64,000 nucleotides of DNA from Nocardioides sp. Root190 (GTDB lineage: Bacteria > Actinomycetota > Actinomycetes > Propionibacteriales > Nocardioidaceae), in NCBI RefSeq assembly GCF_001428565.1, contig NZ_LMIA01000011.1, positions 62,142-126,141 of the forward strand. The letters run 5' to 3'. The notes beneath the pieces are model-generated. The model searched no databases and was not told the DNA's origin. It was given only the letters and a program-made list of their open reading frames with translations. Position numbers and translations under genes: made by a program. This document shows, piece after piece, positions 48,593 to 56,069 of this stretch (its first letter is position 1; every line of letters starts with the position of its first letter).

Positions 48593-49423
48593 ATGTCTGA
48601 AACGGCCCCGAATTCTTCTCTCTCGCCCGACGGCCCGGATCTGAGCCATCTGAGGCTGGAGCGGCCCTCCGACGGGGTGGCGCTGTTGGTGCTGGACCAG
48701 CCCGACCTGCGCAATGCGATGAGTGAGGAGATGACGGCGTCGTGGGTCAGGGCGGTGGAGCACCTCGCTCAGGACCCGTCGGTGCGGGCGGTGGTCGTGA
48801 CCGGTGCCGGCAAGGCGTTCTGCTCCGGCGGGAACCTGGCGTGGCTGGCCTCGGAGCCGGACGCCACGGTGGACCAGCTGAGGTCGCGGATGATGGCGTT
48901 CTACCGGGCCTGGCTCTCGATCCGACAGCTCGAGGTGCCCACGATCGCCGCGATCAACGGCGCCGCAGTGGGCGCGGGCCTGTGCATGGCGTTGGCGTGC
49001 GACATCCGGTACGCCGCTCGGGGCGCGCGGATGGGAGTCCCGTTCACGAAGCTCGGGATCCACCCGGGGATGGCCGGGACCTACCTGCTGCCCGACGTGG
49101 TGGGACCGGCCGCGGCACGGGACCTGTTCCTCACGGGACGCATGGTCGACGCCGAGGAGGCGCTGGGCCTCGGGCTCGTCTCGCGCGTGGGCGAGCCGGA
49201 CTCGTTCCTGGCCGACGTGCTCGCCACCGCGGCCGACATCGCTGCGGCCGCGCCGATCGCGACCCGCCTCACCAAGCGGGCGCTGCAGCGGGGGCACGCC
49301 TCGATCGAGTCGGCCCTGGAGTGGGAGGGCCTGGCGCAGCCGGTCACCCTGGCCACCGAGGACCTGCTCGAGGGCATCGCCGCGGCGCAGGAGAAGCGGG
49401 CGCCGCTCTTCCGGGATCGGTGA
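48593..49423 (+). CDS. Enoyl-CoA hydratase/isomerase family protein
   Basis: This 276-residue crotonase-fold enzyme probably hydrates or isomerises an enoyl-CoA in fatty-acid or related acyl-CoA breakdown. The oxyanion-hole segments are VVTGAGKAFCSGGNLAWL and INGAAVGAGLCMALACDI. The active-site helix region reads GVPFTKLGIHPGMAGTYLLPDVVG; the usual catalytic Glu pair is not fully evident here, so substrate and reaction type are uncertain. There is no signal peptide. The start at ATG 48593 follows a normal leader after the divergent DUF5679 gene. A two-tier hairpin lies about 55 bases after the stop. Confidence 0.92.
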   Translation: MSETAPNSSLSPDGPDLSHLRLERPSDGVALLVLDQPDLRNAMSEEMTASWVRAVEHLAQDPSVRAVVVTGAGKAFCSGGNLAWLASEPDATVDQLRSRMMAFYRAWLSIRQLEVPTIAAINGAAVGAGLCMALACDIRYAARGARMGVPFTKLGIHPGMAGTYLLPDVVGPAAARDLFLTGRMVDAEEALGLGLVSRVGEPDSFLADVLATAADIAAAAPIATRLTKRALQRGHASIESALEWEGLAQPVTLATEDLLEGIAAAQEKRAPLFRDR

Positions 49424-49477
49424 GCGCTCCCGGTCCCACCGGACACACTCGGCCCGGGCCGATGGCCACACGGCGAA

Positions 49478-49544
49478 GCCCCCGGTTCCGCGTTGCGCCT
49501 CGCTTGCCTTCCCCTTGCGAGCGAGGTGCTGCGGGCCCGGGGGC
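49478..49544 (+). terminator. Two-tier hairpin after the enoyl-CoA hydratase gene
   Basis: Outer arms gcccccgg (49478-49485) and ccgggggc (49537-49544) enclose inner arms cctcgct (49498-49504) and agcgagg (49520-49526). It is 55 bases past the stop with no T tract, so it is only a probable terminator. Confidence 0.4.
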
Positions 49545-49604
49545 CTCGTCGGGGACGACGCTAGGCAGCGAGGCGACCGCGGTCAATCCGACTGGTCGAC
49601 CTCC

Positions 49605-49689
49605 TGTGGACAAGCCTGTGGAAAAAGTTGTGGATGATCGGCCCTGTCGGTGGATGGAGGCGGGGGAATGGTGGGTTACCTGTGGATGA
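49605..49689 (+). other. Group of DnaA-box-like sequences
   Basis: Four 9-mers in the same orientation occur at 49605 (tgtggacaa), 49617 (tgtggaaaa), 49629 (tgtggatga) and 49681 (tgtggatga). The first is the exact complement of TTGTCCACA, the actinobacterial DnaA box; the other three each differ from TGTGGATAA by one base. The first three start exactly 12 bases apart. The region 49424-49818 has no gene. It is not flanked by dnaA or dnaN, so it is not the usual origin. It could be a DnaA-titrating or regulatory site, or a repeat that resembles boxes by chance. Confidence 0.5.
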
Positions 49690-49818
49690 ATCGGTGGATC
49701 ACGGACGCCGCTGGGCGCCGTACGGCACGATGACCTGCGGAAATGGTGCTCCGTGGTTCCTCCACTGGTTGTGGAGAGAAAAAAGGTTGATCGACAACGT
49801 GAACGTGAGGCGGGTCAC

Positions 49819-50859
49819 ATGAGTGAGGAGCCGTACGACGGCACTCCGGTCGCCGCACTGCGTCGGATCGCGTTCCTGCTCGAGCGCGCCCGTGCGGACA
49901 GCTACAAGGTCAAGGCCTACCGGGGGGCTGCGGCCGCGGTGCTGGCGCTGACGCCCGACGAGGTCGCCGCGCGCGCCGCAGCCGGCACGCTGACCGACCT
50001 GCCCGGTGTCGGCGGCAGCACGGCCCGGGTGATCAGCCAGGCCGCGTCGGGGAGGCTGCCGGACAAGCTCGCCGAGGCCGAGCAGCAGTACGGCGCCCCG
50101 CTCACCTCCGGGGGAGCGGAGCTGCGCGCACACCTGCGGGGCGACCTGCACTCGCACTCGGACTGGTCCGACGGGGGATCGCCGATCGAGGAGATGGCGA
50201 TGACCGCGATGGAGCTCGGTCACGACTACCTCGTCCTCACCGACCACTCACCCCGCCTGAAGATCGCGCGCGGCCTGTCGGTCGAGCGACTCACCCGCCA
50301 GCTCGACGTCGTGGCGGCGGTCAACGAGCACCTCGCCGGCTCGGGCTTCCGGCTGCTGCGGGGGATCGAGGTGGACATCCTCGACGACGGCCGGCTCGAC
50401 CAGACCGACCTGATGCTCGGGCGTCTGGACGTGCGGGTGGCCAGCGTGCACTCCAAGCTCGCCATGGAGCCCGACGCGATGACCCGGCGGATGGTCGCTG
50501 CGGTCCGCAACCCCTTCACCAACGTGCTCGGCCACTGCACGGGCCGACTGGTCACCGGTGCCCGCGGCACCCGCGGCCAGTCGCGCTTCGACGCCCGCAC
50601 CGTCTTCGAGGCGTGCGCCGAGGAGGGGGTGGCCGTCGAGATCAACTCCCGACCGGAGCGTCGCGACCCGCCGACCCGCCTGCTGGAGCTGGCCCGCGAC
50701 ATCGGGTGCCTGTTCTCGATCGACAGCGATGCCCACGCGCCGGGTCAGCTCGACTACCCCGTGCTGGGCTGCGAGCGGGCCGAGGCCGCCGGCATCGACG
50801 CCGACCGGATCGTCAACACCTGGCCCGTCGAGGAGCTGCTGGACTGGGCGCGCCCCTGA
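49819..50859 (+). CDS. PHP domain phosphoesterase with N-terminal helix-hairpin-helix region
   Basis: This 346-residue protein has a helical N-terminus of about 100 residues. It includes the helix-hairpin-helix-like LTDLPGVGGSTARVISQAASG, related to the DNA-binding part of family X polymerases. A complete PHP metal site then follows: DLHSHSDWSDG, LVLTDHSPR, IEVDIL, ASVHSK, GHCTGR and SIDSDAHAP. It corresponds to the PolX architecture without the nucleotidyltransferase domain, so a DNA-related or histidinol-phosphate-like phosphoesterase is possible. The ATG at 49819 has GTGAGG eight bases upstream. The DnaA-box-like group lies within its upstream region. Confidence 0.9.
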   Translation: MSEEPYDGTPVAALRRIAFLLERARADSYKVKAYRGAAAAVLALTPDEVAARAAAGTLTDLPGVGGSTARVISQAASGRLPDKLAEAEQQYGAPLTSGGAELRAHLRGDLHSHSDWSDGGSPIEEMAMTAMELGHDYLVLTDHSPRLKIARGLSVERLTRQLDVVAAVNEHLAGSGFRLLRGIEVDILDDGRLDQTDLMLGRLDVRVASVHSKLAMEPDAMTRRMVAAVRNPFTNVLGHCTGRLVTGARGTRGQSRFDARTVFEACAEEGVAVEINSRPERRDPPTRLLELARDIGCLFSIDSDAHAPGQLDYPVLGCERAEAAGIDADRIVNTWPVEELLDWARP

Positions 50860-50937
50860 TCGGCGGTCCACCGGGGCAGGCAGATCCTGCCTCCGGGGTC
50901 CCGGAAATCAGCGGGATCGGGTCGTAGGGTCGTGGCC

Positions 50938-51507
50938 ATGGCTGGGCGGAGCAAACCGCGGGTGGAGGTACGACGGTCGGGTCGCCGACGTCGTACGGTG
51001 TCCGCCTATCGCGAGGGCGAGAAGATCGTCGTCCTGGTGCCGGACAACCTCACCGCCCCCGAGGAGCGGGCCTGGGTGACCAAGATGGTGGCCCGGGTCG
51101 AGCGCAAGGAGCTGCGCACCGCGGCACCGCGCGGGTGGGACGACGACGCGCTCGCCGAGCGGGCCCGCGAGCTCAGCGACGCCTACCTGGGTGGTCTGGC
51201 GGTGCCGGAATCGGTGCGCTGGGTGGCCAACCAGCGGTCCCGCTGGGGCTCCTGCACGCCGCGTGATCGCACGATCCGGCTGTCCGAGCGCCTGCAGCGG
51301 ATGCCGGAGTGGGTGATCGACTACGTCCTCGTGCACGAGCTCGCGCACCTCATCGAGCCCCACCACGACGAGAAGTTCTGGGGCTGGGTGGCGCACTACC
51401 CGGCGGCCGAGAAGGCCAAGGGCTACCTGGCCGGTTGGTCCGACGCGTCGCGGCTGCCGCGTCCACCGTCCGAGGAGATCTTCCCGGCCGGCGACGCGGT
51501 CGACTGA
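50938..51507 (+). CDS. YgjP-like (M48-related) zinc metallopeptidase domain protein
   Basis: This 189-residue protein of the YgjP/WLM-type metallopeptidase family has a basic N-terminus (VRRSGRRRRTVSAYREGEKIVVLVP). The family signature NQRSRWGSCTPRDRTIRLSERL comes next, then the zinc site VLVHELAHLIEPHHDEKFW (His133, Glu134, His137, with a further His just after). Length matches the family. The substrate is unknown; some relatives are proposed to act on ubiquitin-like or nucleic-acid-bound proteins. It is convergent with a Nudix gene. The ATG at 50938 is preferred over a GTG six bases earlier. Confidence 0.9.
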   Translation: MAGRSKPRVEVRRSGRRRRTVSAYREGEKIVVLVPDNLTAPEERAWVTKMVARVERKELRTAAPRGWDDDALAERARELSDAYLGGLAVPESVRWVANQRSRWGSCTPRDRTIRLSERLQRMPEWVIDYVLVHELAHLIEPHHDEKFWGWVAHYPAAEKAKGYLAGWSDASRLPRPPSEEIFPAGDAVD

Positions 51508-51511
51508 CGGC

Positions 51512-52057
51512 TCAGACGAGCACGCCCCGGGCGCGGGCGATCAGGTCGTGCATCTGCGGCTCGAGCTCGGGCAGGCCGTCCACCGGCCACCAACGCAGTG
51601 CGAGCGACTCCACGCTCACGATCTCGCGGGCGTCGGCGGGCGCCACGGCGGCGTACCTGACGTCGAGGTGGCTCACCTCGCCACGCGGGTCGCAGAAGGG
51701 CACGAGGTGGGCGTCGAGCTGCAACGGCACGGGGTGGAAGTCGAGACGGTCGATGCCGCTCTCCTCGTGCGCCTCGCGCTGCGCGACGGACGCCAGCGTG
51801 GGGTCGGCCTCCTCGGCGTGACCGCCGAAGTGGAACCACCGTCCGGCCTTGCGGTGCAGGTTGAGCAGCACCCGCTCGCCGGTGGCGTCGATGACGAGCG
51901 TGCCCGCCGTCAGGTGGTTCGGGTACGACGCCCGCCACATCCCGTCGGGGGTGGACTCCAGGTGCCGGACCATCCGGACCCGCAGCTCCTCCTCGGCAGC
52001 GTTCGGCGCCGCCCACTCCCGCAGGGTGGCGAGGGCGTCGGCGTGCAGTCCGCTCAC
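51512..52057 (-). CDS. Nudix hydrolase
   Basis: This 181-residue protein has the Nudix box GGHAEEADPTLASVAQREAHEESGI, with all box Glu residues present. The preceding TAGTLVIDATGERVLLNLHRKAGRWFHFGG strand pattern is typical of the fold. The substrate is unknown: a nucleoside diphosphate linked to another moiety. It starts at a GTG that overlaps the stop of the DUF2342 gene (GTGA), so it is translationally coupled to it. The longer open frame upstream is only a shadow of that gene. This gene pair, DUF2342 and Nudix, is common in actinobacteria. Confidence 0.88.
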   Translation of the reverse strand: MSGLHADALATLREWAAPNAAEEELRVRMVRHLESTPDGMWRASYPNHLTAGTLVIDATGERVLLNLHRKAGRWFHFGGHAEEADPTLASVAQREAHEESGIDRLDFHPVPLQLDAHLVPFCDPRGEVSHLDVRYAAVAPADAREIVSVESLALRWWPVDGLPELEPQMHDLIARARGVLV

Positions 52058-53430
52058 TCCGCGGCGGGGTCCGGGCCGGTCCCGGGGGAGTCCGAGTCGG
52101 GCGACTCGGGGCCGTCGAGCAGCTTGCGCAGCTCGGCGTCGAACTCGTCCTCGGACAGCTCGGTCGGGGTGGTGGCCTGCTCGCGGAAGGAGAGCGGGTC
52201 GTCGAGGTCGCTCGCAGTCGGGAGCAGGTCGGGGTGCATCCACACGCCGTCGCGTGCCTCGGCCCCGGACCGGGCGCGCAGCCCGCCCCACAGGGTGGAG
52301 GCGTCGCGCAGGCGGCGCGGGCGCAGCTCCAGACCGACCAGTGCGGCGAAGGTCTGCTCGGCGGGTCCTCCGGCGGCCCGACGGCGGCGCACGGCCTCGC
52401 GGAGCTTGGCGGCACTCGGCATCCGCTCCTCGGTGGCCTGGCCGACGACCTCGTCGACCCAGCCCTCCACGAGGGCGAGCGCGATCTCGAGGCGCGAGAG
52501 GGCCTCGGTCTGGGCGGCGGTCTGCGGCGGGTCGAACAGTCCGCCCTCGAGCAGGCCCTGGACCGACTCGAGGTTGGTGGGATCGATGCCGCGCAGCTGC
52601 TCCTGGACCCGGTCCTGGATCTGCTGGGCGTTGATCTCGAGGCCACGGGCGTAGTCGGTGACCGCGCCCAGCAGGTGCTCGCGCAGCCACGGGACGTGGG
52701 CGAAGAGACGCTGGTGGGCAGCCTCGCGCAGCGCGAGGTAGAGGACGACGTCGTCCTCGCTGACGTCGAGTCCGTCCGCGAACGCGCGGACGTTGCTCAT
52801 GACCAGTGCGGCCTTGCCGGCGGCTCCGAGGGGGAGCCCGATGTCGGAGGCGGTCAGCACCTCGCCCGCCAGCGCACCGAGGCCCTGTCCGACCTGCATG
52901 GCGAGCATGCCGCCGACGGCCTGGCCGATGATCCCGACGAGGGGTCCGGCCGCGGCCTTCATCTCCTCGGGGAGTCCGCTGGACAGTCCGGTGACCGAGC
53001 GCGCTGCGACGGGGTCGACGAGGACCTTCCACACCGGCTGGGTCTCGACCAGCCACTCGGTGCGCGACCACGCGGCCGTCGTACTCACGCCGGAGGGGAA
53101 CTCCGTGGCCACGTCGAGCCAGTGGTCGGCGAGCCGGACGGCGTCGGCAACGCGGTCGTTGTCACGCTGGCTGACCGACGGGTCGGAGGCCTGGGCGACC
53201 TGCTTGCGGGCCATGTCGCTCGCGGCGTTCCAGTTGAGCGGACCGTCGTGGGGCTGCATCAGCGACTGGAGCTGCTGGATGAACGCCATCCCGCCCGCGC
53301 CGCCGAGGGCTCCGAGCGGGTTGGCTCCACCGGGGAACGCTCCGCCCAGGGCACCGAAGATCTGCTCGAACGGCGTGCCCTTGAAGGGGTTCGGCTGGTC
53401 GTCACCCGGGTCGCCCGGATTGTTGGTCAT
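52054..53430 (-). CDS. DUF2342 / zinc-dependent metalloprotease-like protein
   Basis: This 458-residue protein of the DUF2342 (putative zincin) family has a Gly/Pro-rich N-terminus followed by QQLQSLMQPHDGPLNWNAASDMARKQ. The core has TQPVWKVLVDPVA and a glycine-rich helix GQAVGGMLAMQVGQGLGALAGEVL. The presumed metal-site helix is ALREAAHQRLFAHVPWL, where an EXXH-like arrangement replaces the classical HEXXH. The Asp-rich C-terminus is disordered. There is no signal peptide. Proteolytic activity is not proven for the family. It is divergent from moaE with about 85 bases between them. Confidence 0.88.
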   Translation of the reverse strand: MTNNPGDPGDDQPNPFKGTPFEQIFGALGGAFPGGANPLGALGGAGGMAFIQQLQSLMQPHDGPLNWNAASDMARKQVAQASDPSVSQRDNDRVADAVRLADHWLDVATEFPSGVSTTAAWSRTEWLVETQPVWKVLVDPVAARSVTGLSSGLPEEMKAAAGPLVGIIGQAVGGMLAMQVGQGLGALAGEVLTASDIGLPLGAAGKAALVMSNVRAFADGLDVSEDDVVLYLALREAAHQRLFAHVPWLREHLLGAVTDYARGLEINAQQIQDRVQEQLRGIDPTNLESVQGLLEGGLFDPPQTAAQTEALSRLEIALALVEGWVDEVVGQATEERMPSAAKLREAVRRRRAAGGPAEQTFAALVGLELRPRRLRDASTLWGGLRARSGAEARDGVWMHPDLLPTASDLDDPLSFREQATTPTELSEDEFDAELRKLLDGPESPDSDSPGTGPDPAAE

Positions 53431-53514
53431 GCTCCGAATTTACGCCCGATCGCCAACCCGTGGTCTCGGGGACAGCCCTGAGCCTCCCCGGACATCGATC
53501 ACTAGAGTCGAGCC

Positions 53515-53943
53515 ATGGCACACCCCTGCGTCCGGCTCGTCGCGATCTCCGACCAGCCACTGTCCGTGACCGAGGTCCTCGACAGCCTGGAGGACGCCAC
53601 CGCGGGCGGCCTGGTGCTCTTCGTCGGCCGGGTCCGCGACCACGACCACGGCCAGGGCGTGAGCGGGCTGTCGTACTCCGCGCACCCCTCGGCCCTGGAG
53701 CGGCTGCAGGAGGTCTGCGACCGGGTCGCGGAGGAGTACGACGTCACCGGGGTCGCCGCCGTGCACCGGGTCGGCGACCTCGCGATCGGCGACCTCGCGG
53801 TGGTCGTCGCGACGACCGCGGGGCACCGGGGGTCGTCCTTCGAGGCGAGCCGGGCCCTCATCGACACCCTGAAGGACGAGGTGCCGATCTGGAAGCACCA
53901 GCGCTTCGCGGACGGCAGCGACGAGTGGGTCGGCAGCCCGTAG
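53515..53943 (+). CDS. moaE: Molybdopterin synthase catalytic subunit MoaE
   Basis: This 142-residue subunit transfers sulfur from thiocarboxylated MoaD to precursor Z to make molybdopterin. Characteristic are GGLVLFVGRVRDHDHGQGV, LSYSAHPSALERL, VHRVGDLAIGDLAVVVATTAGHR and the catalytic pair Lys120 and Lys127 in TLKDEVPIWKHQ. No moaA, moaC or moaD is adjacent; MoeZ, which charges MoaD, is 23 kb away in this window. The gene stands alone between the DUF2342 gene and a small membrane protein. Confidence 0.95.
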   Translation: MAHPCVRLVAISDQPLSVTEVLDSLEDATAGGLVLFVGRVRDHDHGQGVSGLSYSAHPSALERLQEVCDRVAEEYDVTGVAAVHRVGDLAIGDLAVVVATTAGHRGSSFEASRALIDTLKDEVPIWKHQRFADGSDEWVGSP

Positions 53944-54020
53944 CGGCTCCGGTCGCCCCAACCGGCGGTGCGCCGCGTGTCCTGACCGATCCGCGCCCAC
54001 GGCCGACCTAAGGTCGTGGA

Positions 54021-54368
54021 GTGGAGATCCTGTTCTGGCTGCTGCCCGCCGCCGCCGCGACGACGCTCGCGATGGTGTGGGTCGGCTGGTGGGGCAGGGA
54101 GGGCCGGGGCGAGGTCGATCGCGACACGGCCGCCCGCCGGCTCGGCGAGGCGCTCTCCCGCGAGCGGGGTTCCCGCCCCGGGTACGCCGTACCGCCGCGT
54201 GAGGTGGACCCGGCCAGCGGTGTCGCGCTGCGGCCCTCGAAGGTCCGCCCCGTCGTGCTGCCGGGGTCCGGCGAGCCGGACGTCGTCGAGCCCGTGGTGG
54301 TCGAGCCGACCCTCGCCTCGGACGACACGCCCGACGAGCAGGTCACCCGGGACCGCCGCGCGTCGTGA
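54021..54368 (+). CDS. Small membrane-anchored hypothetical protein
   Basis: This 115-residue protein starts at GTG and has one N-terminal membrane span (ILFWLLPAAAATTLAMVWVGWW). A basic/acidic cytosolic stretch follows (REGRGEVDRDTAARRLGEALSRERG), then a Pro/Val-rich tail. No family is recognised. It lies 77 bases after moaE and 48 bases before the PDZ/Lon-like protease gene on the same strand. Codon choice matches the surroundings. A coding role is likely but not proven. Confidence 0.65.
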   Translation: MEILFWLLPAAAATTLAMVWVGWWGREGRGEVDRDTAARRLGEALSRERGSRPGYAVPPREVDPASGVALRPSKVRPVVLPGSGEPDVVEPVVVEPTLASDDTPDEQVTRDRRAS

Positions 54369-54416
54369 CGACCCTCACCCGCGGCGACGTTGGCGCGGTC
54401 TGAGAAGGTAGGCGCC

Positions 54417-55454
54417 ATGAGCCAGCGCCTGATCGCCGTGTGCATCGCGGGACCACTGGCGCTCATCCTCGGCGGGATCGCGCTGTCGGTTCCGCTGCCG
54501 TACGCCTCCTACAGCCCCGGGCCGACCTTCGACATCCTCGGCAAGGACGCCGACGAGGCGGAGTTCGTGCAGGTCGACGGCCAGAAGGTCTACTACGACG
54601 AGGGCCAGATCCGCTTCACCACCGTGATCGCCACCTCCAACGGTGACCGCCTCACGCTCGGCGACGCGCTGGCGCGGTGGCTGGACCCCGACAAGGCGGT
54701 CGTGCCGTACGACGTCGTGCACCCGCCGGAGCAGTCCGCGGAGGCCGAGCAGGCCGAGGGCGCGATCCAGATGACGACCTCGCAGGACGTCGCCAAGGCC
54801 ATCGCGCTGGAGGAGCTGGGCCACGACGTACGGGCGGCGGTCCAGGTCGCGGCCGTCAATGCCGAGGGACCGGCCTACGACAAGCTCCAGGTGCGCGACA
54901 TCTTCAAGGAGGTCGACGGGGTCCCGGTCACCAAGAGCCAGGACGTCGTGGACGCGGTCAAGAAGCACGCGGACCTGTCCAACGTCGAGTTCCGCATCCT
55001 GCGGGGCAAGGACGAGCTGACCGTGCGGGTCAAGCCGGAGGAGCTCGAGGGGTCCCCACGTGTGGGGATCTCGCTGGGCCTGGGCTATGAGTTCCCGTTC
55101 GGCATCCAGCTCCGCGTCGACCCGACGGTGGGCGGTCCGAGCGCCGGCCTGATGTTCTCGCTCGCCATCTACGACACCCTCACTCCCGGCTCGCTGACCG
55201 GCGGAGCGACCATCGCCGGCACCGGTGAGCTGTTGCCGGACGGCTCCGTCGGCCCGATCGGCGGCATCGCGCAGAAGATCGCGGGAGCCGAGGACGCCGG
55301 TGCCGAGCTGTTCCTGGTCCCTGAGGCCAACTGCCCGGACGTGAAGGACCTGGACCCCGACCTGCGTCTGGTCAAGGCGACCACGATGCACGAGTCCCGT
55401 CTGGCCCTGGAGAAGTGGGCCGACGACCGCGACGCCGAGCTGCCGACCTGTTGA
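54417..55454 (+). CDS. YlbL-like membrane-anchored PDZ / Lon-type serine protease
   Basis: This 345-residue protein has an N-terminal anchor (LIAVCIAGPLALILGGIAL). A central PDZ domain (KLQVRDIFKEVDGVPVTKSQDVVDAV) is followed by a C-terminal Lon protease domain with the Ser-Lys dyad: Ser242 in GGPSAGLMFSLAIYD and Lys287 in GGIAQKIAGAEDAG. It is predicted to cut membrane or secreted proteins at the outer face; YlbL-type proteases act in envelope quality control and DNA-damage checkpoint recovery. AGAAGG eight bases upstream supports ATG 54417. The PPA1309 and UPF0182 genes follow on the same strand, which is the usual actinobacterial order. Confidence 0.92.
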   Translation: MSQRLIAVCIAGPLALILGGIALSVPLPYASYSPGPTFDILGKDADEAEFVQVDGQKVYYDEGQIRFTTVIATSNGDRLTLGDALARWLDPDKAVVPYDVVHPPEQSAEAEQAEGAIQMTTSQDVAKAIALEELGHDVRAAVQVAAVNAEGPAYDKLQVRDIFKEVDGVPVTKSQDVVDAVKKHADLSNVEFRILRGKDELTVRVKPEELEGSPRVGISLGLGYEFPFGIQLRVDPTVGGPSAGLMFSLAIYDTLTPGSLTGGATIAGTGELLPDGSVGPIGGIAQKIAGAEDAGAELFLVPEANCPDVKDLDPDLRLVKATTMHESRLALEKWADDRDAELPTC

Positions 55455-55499
55455 CCTGACCTGCTGCCCCAGCAACCCGCACGAACAGAAGTGAGCCCC

Positions 55500-56069
55500 A
55501 TGGACTACGAGCTGGATGTCGACCCGGCCCTGGCAACGGCCGTGCTCGAGGTCGAGAGGCACCACTCCCGGTCGGGCTGGGACCAGCCCGCCCGGCTGTA
55601 CGCCCTGGTCGACACCGGGCAGCTCGTCGAGCAGGAGCCTGCCCTGGCCGCCCAGCTCGGCCTCGACTCACCGCGCGAACGGGGCTCGCTGACCCCGATC
55701 GAGCAGGAGGAGCTGCCCGAGGGCCAGGAGCTCGAAGAGGTGCTGCCGGGCATCGTGTGGCCGGACATGGTCGTGGGTTGTGCTGCGGTGGTCGAGCGCC
55801 TCGTGCTCCCGCCGGCGGCGGACGGACAGGTGCCGGAGGACCGGGACGCAGCGATCGAGTTCGCCCGCGACCACCCCGACGCCGAGGAGGTGCGCATCGT
55901 GGCCGCCGTGACCCGCCACGGCGCCGCCTACTGCGCGCTGCGGATGCGCAGCGAGGACAACGACATGGCCGTGATGGGCGGAACAGACCTGGTGCCGGCG
56001 CTCATCGAGCTCCTGCGTGGCACGCTGGACGAGGCGGACGACGAGCCGATGGGTGGCAACGATGAGTAA
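55500..56069 (+). CDS. PPA1309 family protein
   Basis: This is a soluble, acidic 189-residue protein of the actinobacterial PPA1309 family. It has ALATAVLEVERHHSRSGWDQPARLYALVDT at the N-terminus, LEEVLPGIVWPDMVVGCAAVVERLVLPP in the middle and EVRIVAAVTRHGAAYCALRMR near the end. The function is not known. ATG 55500 is preferred to GTG 55491 because the purine-rich gaagtgag sits at the right distance. Its stop overlaps the start of the UPF0182 gene by eight bases, so the two are translated together. Confidence 0.9.
   Translation: MDYELDVDPALATAVLEVERHHSRSGWDQPARLYALVDTGQLVEQEPALAAQLGLDSPRERGSLTPIEQEELPEGQELEEVLPGIVWPDMVVGCAAVVERLVLPPAADGQVPEDRDAAIEFARDHPDAEEVRIVAAVTRHGAAYCALRMRSEDNDMAVMGGTDLVPALIELLRGTLDEADDEPMGGNDE

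Noticed and set aside
49424..49818. Chromosomal replication origin
   Set aside because: DnaA-box-like sequences are present, but dnaA, dnaN, recF and an AT-rich unwinding region are absent. An auxiliary DnaA site is the more that can be said.
49753..49818. Longer start for the PHP protein
   Set aside because: The extra 22 residues are Arg/Lys-rich without conservation, and ATG 49819 has a suitable ribosome-binding site.
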